NCBI GenBank assembly: GCA_025963725.1
Contig: JAOQAE010000003.1
Span: 558,001-622,000 of the forward strand
DNA length: 64,000 nt
From: Bacteroidota bacterium
GTDB taxonomy: Bacteria > Bacteroidota > Bacteroidia > 2-12-FULL-35-15
Direction of reading: 5' to 3'
The position numbers were made by a program, and so were the translations under genes. The notes below the pieces were generated by a model. The model made no database searches and was not told where the DNA came from. It worked only from the letters and a program-made list of their open reading frames with translations. Shown here piece by piece: positions 54,101-63,428 of this stretch. Position 1 is the first letter of the stretch. The number at the start of each line of letters is the position of its first letter.

Positions 54101-57100
54101 ATGAAAAGATTAGCCACAATACTCGCAATAGCATTACTTGGATCGGGTCAGCTGTTCGCGCAATTGATAGATGCATCGCCTGAAGTAACAACACTCTGTA
54201 CCGGCGGTTCTGCAACCTTAACAGCTACAATTACACCTCCGGGTTCGGGCTCAGCTCCGGGCAGCCTGCCAACAAACAGCTATGCTGTTACAAGTATCCC
54301 TTTCTCTCCTGGGCCGTTAACGGGCGGAACAAGCACTTCCGCAACAGATGACTCGCAGGTTGGGCCTCTCCCGATCGGTTTTTCTTTCTGCTTTTTCGGA
54401 ACAAGCTATACGCAGTTTTATATCGGCTCCAACGGCTGGCTCGCATTTACCGGGCAGCCTACAACGTACACATCGGCAACCATTCCGTCCACCGCAGCAG
54501 GAGTGCCTAAAAATTGCATCATGGGCCCTTGGCAGGATTGGAACCCGGGAGTTGCCGGCGGTCCGTATATCAATTACCAGACCCTCGGAACAGCGCCCAA
54601 CAGGAAGCTTGTGGTGAACTGGAACAACATCCCGATGTATTCCTGCACCACCACGCATGGAACATTCCAGGTGGTGATCTATGAAACTTCGAACGTGATC
54701 GAAAATTACATCGTGACAAAGCCAAACTGTACCACCTGGGCAGGAGGAACTGCAGTGCAAGGCATTCACAATGCTGCCGGCACTGTTGCATTCACAGTTC
54801 CGGGCCGTAATAGCACGCAGTGGACAGCCAGTAACGAAGGCTGGAGATACACTCCGAACGGCTCCGCAACCTATACCATCAGCTGGTATATTTTACCGTC
54901 AAACACACTCATCGGCACGGGTCCGTCCATTACCGTTACACCGCCAACATCCCCGCAGTATTACTATTCCCAGGTAACAGGCCCCAGCGGCTGCGGCCCC
55001 GGCACGCCTAATACAGATACCGTAGTGGTGAACTCCGTAACCATGCCTGTTGATGCAGGCCCGTATACGCCGATCTGCCTTGGCTCTTCTACGATGCTCA
55101 ACGCTACCGGCGGCCTCAGCTATTCATGGTCGCCCGCCACCGGCCTCAGCGATCCTAATATTGCCAACCCGGTTGCAAGTCCGGGTACCACCACCACATA
55201 CACCGTTAACGTAACAGGCGCATTCGGCTGTATGGGATCGGATACCGTTACAATAGGCGTGAACCCTTCGCCGTTGGTGGATGCCGGCTTCCCTGCCGGA
55301 ATGTGCAGCGGCGACAACATCATGCTTGGCGGTAACGGCTCCGCAGGAACATACTCCTGGAGCCCCGGCGCTACGCTCGATGATTCAACCATCCTTACGC
55401 CAACAGCTACGCCAACAGTTACAACCACCTACACATTAACAATTACAAATACTGAAGGATGCTCCGCATCCGATACAGTATCAGTGGTCATCCTTAACCC
55501 CGCTGCAGATGCAGGCCCTAACACATCCATTTGTCCGGGCACCAGCACAACGCTCAATGCGAGCGGCGGGGATACTTATTCATGGTCGCCTGCAACAGGA
55601 CTGAGCGACCCTGCCATCTCAAACCCGGTTGCAACTCCGGCTTCCACAACCACTTATACCGTAGTGGTATCAAACAGCGCCACCGGCTGTATAGCCACCG
55701 ATTCGGTAACTATCACAGTAACGCCTGCAGTGATTGCAGACGCAGGCGCAAATGCAAGTATCTGTACAGGAAATAACACAACCTTAGGGGCATCGGGAGG
55801 AACAGTTTATGCTTGGACTCCAACAACAAGCATCAGCGATTCTACAATTTTCAACCCTGTTGCTAGCCCTACCACCACTACAACATATACGGTTATAGTA
55901 ACCGATGCCTCGGGTTGTGTTTCTTCAGATACCGTTGTTGTAACCGTTAATCCCCTGCCTTCGGTAAGCGCAGGCAGCGACCTGAGCCTCTGCTTCGGCG
56001 CAGGCGGAACGCTTAACGCTACAGGCGCAAGCACCTACAGCTGGTCGCCGGGAGCAACATTGAGCGACTCCACCATTGCAAACCCTGTGGCATCTCCTTC
56101 TTCTCCAACAACCTACGTGGTTACCGGAACAGATGTGAACGGCTGCATAAATACCGACACTGTTTCAGTGAACCTGAATGGCTTAACGATCGCGGTAAGC
56201 CCGAACACAACCATCTGCGCGGGCGCAAGCACCACACTCGGCGCGAGCGGTGCGCTTACCTATGTATGGTCGCCTTCCGCCACTTTAAGTAACGATTCTA
56301 TCGCAAATCCTGTTGCTACTCCAACCGGAACAACAACGTATACGGTGATCGGTACAGCCGGAACAGGCTGCTCCGATACCGCATTCGTTACAGTAAGCAT
56401 CAATGCATTGCCAAACGTAAATGCAGGCGCTTCACTGTCGATCTGCAGCGGCTCCAATGCCAATCTTTCGGTAACAGGCGCAAACACCTATGTATGGGCT
56501 CCGGCAGCAACGCTGAACAACGCGAACATTCCAAACCCGATCGCAACACCAACCACCACCACCTTGTATACCGTAACAGGTACCGATCTTAATGGCTGTA
56601 TGGGCAGCGATACGGTTACAGTGGTTGTTCACCCGATCCCAGCCGCCAACGCAGGCCCGAACACCAGCATTTGCCTCGGCAGCTCCACAACACTGAATGC
56701 TACAGGCGGCGGAACCTATTCATGGTCGCCGGCTACAGGCTTAAGCAGCACAACAATTGCAAACCCTGTTGCAACGCCAGCAACTACAACAACCTATACG
56801 GTAACAGTGATGGGGGCAGGCTTCTGCTCTGCAACATCGCAGGTAACCATCACCGTTAACCCTGTGCCTGTTGCCACTGCAGGCGCCGATGCAAGCATCT
56901 GTGCAGGCGCTTCCACCACATTGAGCGTAACGGGCGGCGGAACTTATTTCTGGACACCGGCAGGCAGCCTCAGCAGCAGCACTTCTGCAAACCCTGTTGC
57001 AACGCCTTCCACCACCACCACCTATTATGTAACAGCATCCAATGCCGCGGGATGTACCGATATGGATTCGGTTACAGTGACCGTTAGCAACTCAATGGCC

Positions 57101-57847
57101 ATCGCAGCTTCAAGCGTTACCGATGAAACCTGCTCCAACAATGACGGATCTATCACAGTAGGCTCCATCACCGGCGGAACAGGCCCTTACACGTATTCAT
57201 TGAATGGCGGTGCCGGACAAAGCAGCACAACCTTCGCACCGCTCAGCCAGGGAACATACAATGTGCTGGTAACGGATGCAATGGGATGCGCTACCACACA
57301 AACGGTTTCCGTAGGCCAGCTCATCAACATCGATGCATCCTTTACGGCAAGCCCTCCATCGGGCCCGAAACCGCTTACAGTTTCATTTAACAATACATCA
57401 ACAGGCGCTATCAATTACATCTGGGATTTCGGCAACGGATCCACATCCTTCGCTGCAAACCCTTCAACCATCTATGCAAACAACGGAACATACACCGTAA
57501 CGCTTTACGCGGATGGCGGCTTCCCATGCATCGATTCGGCAACATTTACCATCGAAGTGTTTGAAGAATCGGTGGTAGCAATACCAAACATCTTTACACC
57601 GAACGGCGATGGCCGCAACGATGTGTTCAGGATCATCTCAACAGGCGTTAGCGACCTGAGCGGGGCCATCTTTAACAGGTGGGGCAAAAAAGTTTACGAG
57701 TGGAATGGCGATGCCAACAGCGGCTGGGATGGCAACATCAACGGCAACGCGGCACAGGACGGAACCTACTACTACATCCTGAAAATAAAATCCATGGACG
57801 GAAAAGAAATGGAAGAAAAAGGGTACGTGCAGGTACTTGCAAACTAA
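54101..57847 (+). CDS. T9SS type B adhesin with nine Ig/PKD-like repeats, SprB-type repeat, PKD and CHU_C
   Basis: A 1248-residue secreted protein. It has a signal peptide (residues 1-21, ending LFAQ), then an N-terminal domain of about 290 residues (PLPIGFSFCFFGTSYTQFYI). Nine tandem modules of 70-80 residues follow (about 316-995), with the pattern DAG.N.SIC.G.STTLNA..G..Y.WSP....S...I.NPVA.P...TTYTV. After them are one SprB-type repeat (about 1000-1068, GTGPYTYSLNGGAGQSST), a PKD domain (about 1070-1150) and a CHU_C domain starting IPNIFTPNGDGRNDVF. It is probably exported by the T9SS and surface-anchored; a role in adhesion or gliding is inferred from its architecture. The modules are rich in Thr and Ser. 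Confidence 0.92.
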   Translation: MKRLATILAIALLGSGQLFAQLIDASPEVTTLCTGGSATLTATITPPGSGSAPGSLPTNSYAVTSIPFSPGPLTGGTSTSATDDSQVGPLPIGFSFCFFGTSYTQFYIGSNGWLAFTGQPTTYTSATIPSTAAGVPKNCIMGPWQDWNPGVAGGPYINYQTLGTAPNRKLVVNWNNIPMYSCTTTHGTFQVVIYETSNVIENYIVTKPNCTTWAGGTAVQGIHNAAGTVAFTVPGRNSTQWTASNEGWRYTPNGSATYTISWYILPSNTLIGTGPSITVTPPTSPQYYYSQVTGPSGCGPGTPNTDTVVVNSVTMPVDAGPYTPICLGSSTMLNATGGLSYSWSPATGLSDPNIANPVASPGTTTTYTVNVTGAFGCMGSDTVTIGVNPSPLVDAGFPAGMCSGDNIMLGGNGSAGTYSWSPGATLDDSTILTPTATPTVTTTYTLTITNTEGCSASDTVSVVILNPAADAGPNTSICPGTSTTLNASGGDTYSWSPATGLSDPAISNPVATPASTTTYTVVVSNSATGCIATDSVTITVTPAVIADAGANASICTGNNTTLGASGGTVYAWTPTTSISDSTIFNPVASPTTTTTYTVIVTDASGCVSSDTVVVTVNPLPSVSAGSDLSLCFGAGGTLNATGASTYSWSPGATLSDSTIANPVASPSSPTTYVVTGTDVNGCINTDTVSVNLNGLTIAVSPNTTICAGASTTLGASGALTYVWSPSATLSNDSIANPVATPTGTTTYTVIGTAGTGCSDTAFVTVSINALPNVNAGASLSICSGSNANLSVTGANTYVWAPAATLNNANIPNPIATPTTTTLYTVTGTDLNGCMGSDTVTVVVHPIPAANAGPNTSICLGSSTTLNATGGGTYSWSPATGLSSTTIANPVATPATTTTYTVTVMGAGFCSATSQVTITVNPVPVATAGADASICAGASTTLSVTGGGTYFWTPAGSLSSSTSANPVATPSTTTTYYVTASNAAGCTDMDSVTVTVSNSMAIAASSVTDETCSNNDGSITVGSITGGTGPYTYSLNGGAGQSSTTFAPLSQGTYNVLVTDAMGCATTQTVSVGQLINIDASFTASPPSGPKPLTVSFNNTSTGAINYIWDFGNGSTSFAANPSTIYANNGTYTVTLYADGGFPCIDSATFTIEVFEESVVAIPNIFTPNGDGRNDVFRIISTGVSDLSGAIFNRWGKKVYEWNGDANSGWDGNINGNAAQDGTYYYILKIKSMDGKEMEEKGYVQVLAN

Positions 57848-57866
57848 AGCAAAGAATTGAAAAATT

Positions 57867-57901
57867 ACAATGGCAGCAGGACATCCCTTCGCTGCCATTG
57901 T
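57867..57901 (+). terminator. hairpin after the nine-repeat adhesin gene
   Basis: ACAATGGCAGC at 57867-57877 and GCTGCCATTGT at 57891-57901 form a perfect 11-bp stem with a 13-base loop, 20 bases after the stop. The following sequence is A/T-rich but lacks a strong T-tract, so it is a probable rather than certain terminator. Confidence 0.6.
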
Positions 57902-57995
57902 GATTTAAATAAAAAGAGTATTTTAGCAAAGGATTATCTTTTTTTACATTATTTAAATTCTGCCTTCTTACACAAAGCCAGACAAAACCAACACA

Positions 57996-60900
57996 ATGAA
58001 AAAAATAATTACAGCACTATCCCTACTTTGTTTTCTTTTTATCGGCCAGGCCAAAGCATCGCACATTGCGGGCGGTGACCTTAGCTATGTATGCCTTGGG
58101 GGAAACCAGTACCAGATTAACCTGAACTTATTTGTAGACTGCCTCGGGTTCGACCCCGGCGCGAGCCAGACGATCAACTTTACCAGCACCTGCGGCGGAA
58201 CAGCCACGGCTACGGTGAACGCTACAAACCCCGGCGGAACCGAGATCTCACAGCTATGCCCTTCGCAGATCAACAACAGTACCTGTAACGGCGGAACCCT
58301 GCCGGGAATGTGGGTATTCAGCTTTACCGGCACAGTAACGCTGGCGCCTCCCTGCGATACCTGGACCATGAGCTGGACCACCTGCTGCCGGAATGCAGCC
58401 ATCCTCAACCTTGTTACGCCATCTTCCTTCGGCAGCTATATTGAAGCCACATTGCACAGCGGAACAGCTCCCTGCAACAATTCACCGGCCTTTACCGCAC
58501 AGCCGATCCCTTATGTATGCCAGGGACAGCTTGTGAATTACAGCTATGGCGTTGTTGAAACGGACGGAGATTCATTGTATTATTCCTTCATCGGCGCGAT
58601 GGATGCCGGCGGAACACCGCTTGCATATTCGCCCGGCTATTCAGCAACATCGCCTATTCCCGGCATCACCATTAACCCTACAACCGGAATGCTCACCTTT
58701 ACGCCAACCACGCTCGGAAACTTTGTGGTGGTGGTGCTTGTTCAGGAGTACGACAGTAACGGAAACCTTATCGGAACGGTGATGAGGGACATCCAGTTCA
58801 TTGTACAGACCTGCTCCAACGTGGTGCCCGACCCCGCGGCAGGAACCATTACGGGAATGACCGGCTCTGCGGTGCAAACCGGCCCTTTCTCCATCGAGCT
58901 GTGTGAAGGCTCCAACTTTACCTTCACTGCAACCTATAATGATGCGAATGCCGGCGACAGCCTCACGCTTTTCACCAACCTTTCAACCGTATTGCCAGGT
59001 GCAACCATCAGCGTTTCCGGCGGAAATCCTGCAGTTGCAACCATCAGCTGGACGGCCCCTGCCGGAAGCGCCAATACCAACACAACATTCAGCATCACGG
59101 TGAACGATGGCGCATGCCCTGTACCGGGACAGCAAACTTTTGTATACGACATACAGGTGCAGCCGCGCACATTGGGCGGAGGTGATAAGACCATCTGCGG
59201 ACCGCAGACAGCCACACTTAACGGAACAGGCGGAAATACATTCAACTGGGCAGTGCTCAGCGGGCCGCCGATGGTAGTGGGAACAAACTTCTCCTGCAAT
59301 CCGTGTGCAAATCCTGTTGCATCACCAAGCGCAACCACCGTGTATGAAGTAACAAGCGACTTAAGCGGAACCTGCGTGAACAAGGATACGGTAACCGTTA
59401 CGGTAGTTCCGGATTATTCATTCAATGTAACACAGAGCACTACCAGCTCCTGCTTAACACAGCCGATATTGCTGAACACAACGGCAACGCCTGCAGGATC
59501 GTATACGTATTCGTGGTCGCCGGGAACATACCTGAGCAGCACATCCATTCCAAATCCGGTTGCTACGATCACAACACCGGGAGCATACTCCTACGTGCTC
59601 ACGCTTACAAGTCCGCTGGGTTGTGTGAAGAAGGACACGGTAGATATCACCATCGCGGCAAATTATCCTCCCAATCCTATTCTTACGGCTTCTGACACTA
59701 CAGTATGCCTCGGGGATACCGTAACCCTCACCACAATGTTCGGAAGCAGCGTGCCGGCTTCCTGCGGCTTTAACCCGGTTGGCTGCAGTGCGGCATTGAT
59801 GGGAACAGTAGGTTCGGGATCAAGCTCCAATACCACCACATCGTATCCGGCCCCTTACGGTAACTGGTACACCACCGTAAAGCAGCAGTTCCTGTACACC
59901 GCTGCAGAGCTGAATGCGGCAGGTATCACGGGAGGAAAGATCGACCAGCTCGATTTCAATGTGACTGCCATCAGCGGGATCACCACTTATCACTTCTATA
60001 CGATCAGCATGGGCTGCACTAACCTTACAACATTCCCGCTTACGCCAACGGCATTTGAAACGGGGCTGTTCAACGTGTTCCCGTCAAGCACCTACAACAT
60101 TAGCACAGGCTGGAATGCACATCCGTTCACGGGCGCTTTTGAATGGGACGGAATTTCAAACGTGATCGTTGAGGTGTGCTTTAATGAGCTGAACCCTGGC
60201 GCCAACTACACAACCAATAGCACAACCACAAGCACACCTACTGCTTACGCATCCACTCTCTACTCGCTGAGCGATGGTTCCGACCAGTGCTCCGGCCCTC
60301 CTTCGTTTTTGCAGACGGCCAATGAGCATCCGCAGATCAGGTTCCATTACTGCGGTGCAGCGCCTGATTCTTCTCGCTATACATATGCATGGTTCCCGGG
60401 CGGAAGCGTGTTCAATCCATCATCGCAGGTTACCGGTGCGGTGCCTCCGTCGGGCACAACACAATACATGGTAGTAGTAACAGATACGGTAAGCGGCTGC
60501 CTCGATACGGCTTTCGTAAACGTAGACGCAAGCGTAACCACGCTGGTAGTGAATGCCGGGCCCGATACAACTATTTGTCCGGGCACGCCCACACAGCTCA
60601 ATGCAACGGGAGCATCGCAATACACATGGACGCCTGCAACCGGGCTTTCAAGCACTACGATCTCCAACCCGGTGGCAAGCCCAACGGTGCCGACCACTTA
60701 CACAGTAACAGGAACAAGCCAGTGTGCTACCGGCTCATCCTCTGATGTGATCACGGTAAACGCAGTAAATTCAGTCATTCTGAATGTAAATGCAGGTAAT
60801 GATGTGATCATTTGTCCGGGTGTTCCCACACAGCTCACGGCTACCGGAGCGTCCAATTATAGCTGGAGCCCTGCGGCTACGCTAAGCAACGCATTCATCG

Positions 60901-61547
60901 CAAATCCTTTTGCAAGCCCTATGACAATGACAACCTACACCGTAACGGGATCAGGTCCGTGTGCAAACCCGGTAACCGACAGCGTAACGGTAGGCATACT
61001 TCCGTTCTCCGGCCCGCTGGCATCCGATGCAGGATCCAACCAGGTGATCTGTGTAGGAGAGCCGGTTGCGCTCAGTGGCGCCACTTCAGGAGGCTATGGC
61101 AATAATATGTATAGCTGGTCTGTTGTTTCAGGAACATTTGTAGATTCTATTCCGAACTCCACGCAGATCAGCACTTCGCTGGTTCCTACGGTATCGGGAG
61201 TAACTGTTTACCAGCTGATGGTTACCGACCAGTGCGGATATGTTACAAGCGATACGGTGATCATCGATGTATTGCTGGATTGCCAGCTGATCATTCCGAA
61301 CATCTTCACACCTAACGGTGATGGCGTGAACGATGAGTTCCTCGTATCCGGTAACGGTATCAAATCATTCTCGATGACGATCTATAACCGCTGGGGAATT
61401 AAAGTGTTCCAGTCCGATGATATCGCCACGGGATGGAATGGAGGGAACTCTCCTGACGGAACATATTATGCGATCATAAAAGCAGAAACGATCAGCGGAA
61501 AAACATTTGACCAGGGGCATTATTTCCAGCTTCTCGGAAACAGATAA
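57996..61547 (+). CDS. second T9SS type B adhesin, Ig-like repeats and CHU_C
   Basis: A 1183-residue secreted protein. After the signal peptide (about residues 1-21), the mature start SHIAGGDLSYVCLGGNQYQI is a hallmark of a family of gliding-associated surface proteins. About 22-390 is a Cys-containing beta-rich region, followed by Ig/PKD-like modules of the same type as in the upstream adhesin (about 395-575 and 855-1005; SWSPGTYL, TWTPATGLSSTTISNPVASP). Between them (about 575-850) is a different region with LDFNVTAISGITTYHFYTIS. The last 90 residues are CHU_C (IPNIFTPNGDGVNDEF). Both adhesin genes end in CHU_C domains and may share one PorP/SprF partner. A GAAA-loop terminator follows. Confidence 0.9.
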   Translation: MKKIITALSLLCFLFIGQAKASHIAGGDLSYVCLGGNQYQINLNLFVDCLGFDPGASQTINFTSTCGGTATATVNATNPGGTEISQLCPSQINNSTCNGGTLPGMWVFSFTGTVTLAPPCDTWTMSWTTCCRNAAILNLVTPSSFGSYIEATLHSGTAPCNNSPAFTAQPIPYVCQGQLVNYSYGVVETDGDSLYYSFIGAMDAGGTPLAYSPGYSATSPIPGITINPTTGMLTFTPTTLGNFVVVVLVQEYDSNGNLIGTVMRDIQFIVQTCSNVVPDPAAGTITGMTGSAVQTGPFSIELCEGSNFTFTATYNDANAGDSLTLFTNLSTVLPGATISVSGGNPAVATISWTAPAGSANTNTTFSITVNDGACPVPGQQTFVYDIQVQPRTLGGGDKTICGPQTATLNGTGGNTFNWAVLSGPPMVVGTNFSCNPCANPVASPSATTVYEVTSDLSGTCVNKDTVTVTVVPDYSFNVTQSTTSSCLTQPILLNTTATPAGSYTYSWSPGTYLSSTSIPNPVATITTPGAYSYVLTLTSPLGCVKKDTVDITIAANYPPNPILTASDTTVCLGDTVTLTTMFGSSVPASCGFNPVGCSAALMGTVGSGSSSNTTTSYPAPYGNWYTTVKQQFLYTAAELNAAGITGGKIDQLDFNVTAISGITTYHFYTISMGCTNLTTFPLTPTAFETGLFNVFPSSTYNISTGWNAHPFTGAFEWDGISNVIVEVCFNELNPGANYTTNSTTTSTPTAYASTLYSLSDGSDQCSGPPSFLQTANEHPQIRFHYCGAAPDSSRYTYAWFPGGSVFNPSSQVTGAVPPSGTTQYMVVVTDTVSGCLDTAFVNVDASVTTLVVNAGPDTTICPGTPTQLNATGASQYTWTPATGLSSTTISNPVASPTVPTTYTVTGTSQCATGSSSDVITVNAVNSVILNVNAGNDVIICPGVPTQLTATGASNYSWSPAATLSNAFIANPFASPMTMTTYTVTGSGPCANPVTDSVTVGILPFSGPLASDAGSNQVICVGEPVALSGATSGGYGNNMYSWSVVSGTFVDSIPNSTQISTSLVPTVSGVTVYQLMVTDQCGYVTSDTVIIDVLLDCQLIIPNIFTPNGDGVNDEFLVSGNGIKSFSMTIYNRWGIKVFQSDDIATGWNGGNSPDGTYYAIIKAETISGKTFDQGHYFQLLGNR

Positions 61548-61567
61548 TTTCTTTAAGAATAAACAGG

Positions 61568-61597
61568 AGCCTCTGCTGAAAAGCAGGGGCTTTTTTA
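61568..61597 (+). terminator. intrinsic terminator after the second adhesin gene
   Basis: AGCCTCTGCT, GAAA tetraloop, AGCAGGGGCT (one T-G pair), followed by TTTTT. The 10-bp stem with a T-tract 20 bases after the stop is a classical rho-independent terminator. Confidence 0.9.
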
Positions 61598-61631
61598 TTG
61601 GGCTGTTATTTCCTGTCGCAATTAATAATTC

Positions 61632-62360
61632 GCTCCTCCGGAGCTTCTGTGTTGGTCATGCCGGGAAGGCTATTAATAATGTGCTCCTCCGGAGCGCCGT
61701 ACGATGTTGCTGGTAAACAGGCCGCTCCTCCGGAGCTTGAAAAACCTTGGATGTAATAGTTCTATAAACAGGGCGCTCCTATGGAGCGATACGAAGCCTG
61801 TAATTGCACATTTGGATTTGTTATACTGTGCTCGTAGGAGCATGTTATCAGTAACACACGCAAGCTTTTACAGAGTGAGCTCCGGAGGAGCGGCCTGGAA
61901 ACACAATTTCCTTAGACGGCTCATAAGTATATTATTAGTAACCCGCAAGCTTTACATAGCGAGCTCCGGAGGAGCGAATTATTAATAGCACAAACCATCC
62001 GATCACACTTTGAGAGCTCCGGAGGAGCGAATTATCCACAGAGCGAGAACCTTTTTTGAAGCCCCATCGGGGCGCCCTGTTTGTAACAATGCTTAAGAGC
62101 TCTTTTAACCAAGCTCCATAGGAGCGGCCTGTTGAACACAGTTTCTTTATGGCTCGTAGAACATTTTATTAATAACAACCCACAAGCTTACCATAGCGCG
62201 CTCCAGAGAAGCGTATTATTAATAGCACAACCATCTAACGGTGCTTTGAGAGCTCCGGAGGAGCGAATTATCCACAGAGCGAAAGTCCTTTTTTGAAGCC
62301 CCATCGGGGCGCCCTGTTTGTAACAATGCTTAGCCCCTTTTAACCAAGCTCCATAGGAGC
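61632..62360. repeat. array of short palindromes, GCTCCGGAGGAGC and variants
   Basis: About 14 short inverted repeats lie in this 730-base gene-free stretch. GCTCCTCCGGAGC or its complement is at 61632, 61683, 61724, 61879, 61963, 62016 and 62252. Variants are GCTCCTATGGAGC at 61775, TGCTCGTAGGAGCA at 61829, GCTCCATAGGAGC at 62113 and 62348, and GCCCCATCGGGGC at 62061 and 62298. A decayed copy is near 62199. Arms of five bases flank a three-base centre. Left of 61800 most copies read GCTCCTCCGGAGC; to the right they read GCTCCGGAGGAGC. Spacing is irregular, so this is not a CRISPR. Open frames here are not considered genes. Confidence 0.85.
61891..62360. repeat. imperfect tandem duplication of a ~235-bp unit inside the palindrome array
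   Basis: The segment from 61891 to 62125 is repeated from 62125 to 62360. Shared blocks are CGGCCTG, CACAAGCTT (CGCAAGCTT), ATTATTAATAGCACAA, CTTTGAGAGCTCCGGAGGAG, GAATTATCCACAGAGCGA, GCCCCATCGGGGCGCCCTG and AACCAAGCTCCATAGGAGCG, in the same order. The copies differ by small indels and substitutions. One palindrome is intact in copy 1 (61963) but decayed in copy 2 (62199). Confidence 0.8.
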
Positions 62361-62436
62361 GGCCTGTTAACAGCATCACCGGAAATATGCTCCGAGAGGG
62401 ACTATTAATATTAAAATAAGATTATTTAAAAATAAA

Positions 62437-62459
62437 GTTTCAGAAACTTTTGAAAGTTC
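62437..62459 (+). promoter_or_regulatory. dyad operator candidate overlapping the regulator promoter
   Basis: GTTTCA, eight bases, TGAAAGTTC. The same arms with the same spacing recur at 63021-63043, ahead of the membrane protein genes. It overlaps the -33 element of the regulator gene, so binding would repress. It is also part of the perfect palindrome AAAGTTTC-A-GAAACTTT at 62434-62450. Confidence 0.65.
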
Positions 62460-62478
62460 AAAAATAGAATTACATTTG
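62450..62478 (+). promoter_or_regulatory. promoter of the GbsR-like regulator gene
   Basis: TTG at 62450-62452, 18 bases, then TACATTTG at 62471-62478. Both elements fit the Bacteroidota consensus. The ATG at 62498 follows 19 bases later. The operator candidate overlaps its -33 element. Confidence 0.7.
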
Positions 62479-62497
62479 TTGCGTTAATCATCACATA

Positions 62498-63004
62498 ATG
62501 AAACTAAGAGAGAGCAGGGAAAAGTTTATAAGCGCATGGGGAACCCTTGGCACCAGCTGGGGGATCAACCGGACCATGGCGCAGGTACATGCCCTGTTGC
62601 TGATCTCTGCCGATGCATTAACAGCGGAAGAGATCATGGAGGAGCTGAACATTTCGAGGGGGAATACAAACATGAACGTAAGGACCCTCATCGACTGGGG
62701 TTTGGTGCAGAAGGAATTGAGGCCGGGCGAGCGCAAGGAGTATTTTGTGGCCGAAAAGGACATTTACAAAGTGTTCAAGCAGATCGCGAAAGAAAGAAGG
62801 AAGAGGGAGCTGGAGCCGATCTTCAAGGTGCTGGAGGATGTGAAGGCTGTGGAAGGTGACAAGCGTGACAGGAACATAAAGGCTTTTGTGGATACCATCG
62901 AGCAGATCGAGCGCTTTACGCGCAAGGCTGACCGTACCCTGGAAACGCTTATCAAGGCAGATGAGAACTGGCTGATGAGCTCGTTCATGAAGCTGATGAA
63001 GTAA
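62498..63004 (+). CDS. GbsR/MarR-family transcriptional regulator
   Basis: A 168-residue winged-helix regulator. The start FISAWGTLGTSWGINRTMAQ is typical of the GbsR branch of MarR proteins. The recognition helix region is TAEEIMEELNISRGNTNMNVRTL (about residues 47-69), with the wing GLVQKELRPGERKEYFVAE (about 73-91) and a helical C terminus for dimerisation. The effector is unknown; the name GbsR comes from choline control in Bacillus and does not fix the function here. A dyad operator overlaps its own promoter and recurs before the downstream membrane genes, so it likely represses both units. Confidence 0.88.
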   Translation: MKLRESREKFISAWGTLGTSWGINRTMAQVHALLLISADALTAEEIMEELNISRGNTNMNVRTLIDWGLVQKELRPGERKEYFVAEKDIYKVFKQIAKERRKRELEPIFKVLEDVKAVEGDKRDRNIKAFVDTIEQIERFTRKADRTLETLIKADENWLMSSFMKLMK

Positions 63005-63020
63005 AAAAATTTGCCCCTAT

Positions 63021-63043
63021 GTTTCAATAATTATTGAAAGTTC
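63021..63043 (+). promoter_or_regulatory. second copy of the dyad operator, before the membrane protein pair
   Basis: GTTTCA, eight bases, TGAAAGTTC, identical in arms and spacing to 62437-62459. Its centre TTTCAATAATTATTGAAA (63022-63039) is a perfect 18-bp palindrome. It lies in the 46-base gap between the regulator gene and the next gene. No clear promoter elements were found around it, so it may control read-through or an unrecognised promoter. Confidence 0.65.
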
Positions 63044-63050
63044 TGAAAAA

Positions 63051-63428
63051 ATGAATTATAACGTTATCACTTATTGCCTGTATTTGCTCATCACCCTGTT
63101 TGTGGTAGTGTATGTAGGCAATATGCTTTTCCGGAATGGCTGCCCTTTTCTCCTCAATACCTTCGGCGGTAACGTGCAGCTTGCCGATGCCATCAACCGG
63201 ATCCTGCTTGCCGGCTATTACCTGATTAATATCGGTTATGCGGTAATCGTGCTCAAGGTGTGGAAGCAGGTGGCATCCCTGCAGGAAATGCTGGATGTTC
63301 TCGGCAACAAGGCAGGTACGATCATTCTCGGGCTGGGCATCATTCACATGTTTAATGTGGTAGTACTCGCCGCTATCGGCCGCAAAAAAGGATATTTAAT
63401 ACTCACCAATAAAAACCAACAACCATGA
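63051..63428 (+). CDS. small hypothetical membrane protein A
   Basis: A 125-residue protein with three predicted membrane helices (about residues 7-25, 48-68 and 90-110). I do not recognise a named family. The N terminus (NYNVITYCLYLLITLFVVVY) aligns with that of the next gene's product (NYIVSAYSLYLAIAVALTIW), and the middle GYYLINIGYAVI aligns with GFYLISIGCAII, so the two are tandem paralogues. The ATGA overlap with the next gene shows translational coupling. The operator upstream suggests control by the GbsR-like regulator. Confidence 0.78.
   Translation: MNYNVITYCLYLLITLFVVVYVGNMLFRNGCPFLLNTFGGNVQLADAINRILLAGYYLINIGYAVIVLKVWKQVASLQEMLDVLGNKAGTIILGLGIIHMFNVVVLAAIGRKKGYLILTNKNQQP

Noticed and set aside
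61632-62360. CRISPR array
   Set aside because: Repeats are 13-base palindromes at irregular spacing with variable arms; no constant-length spacers and no cas genes.
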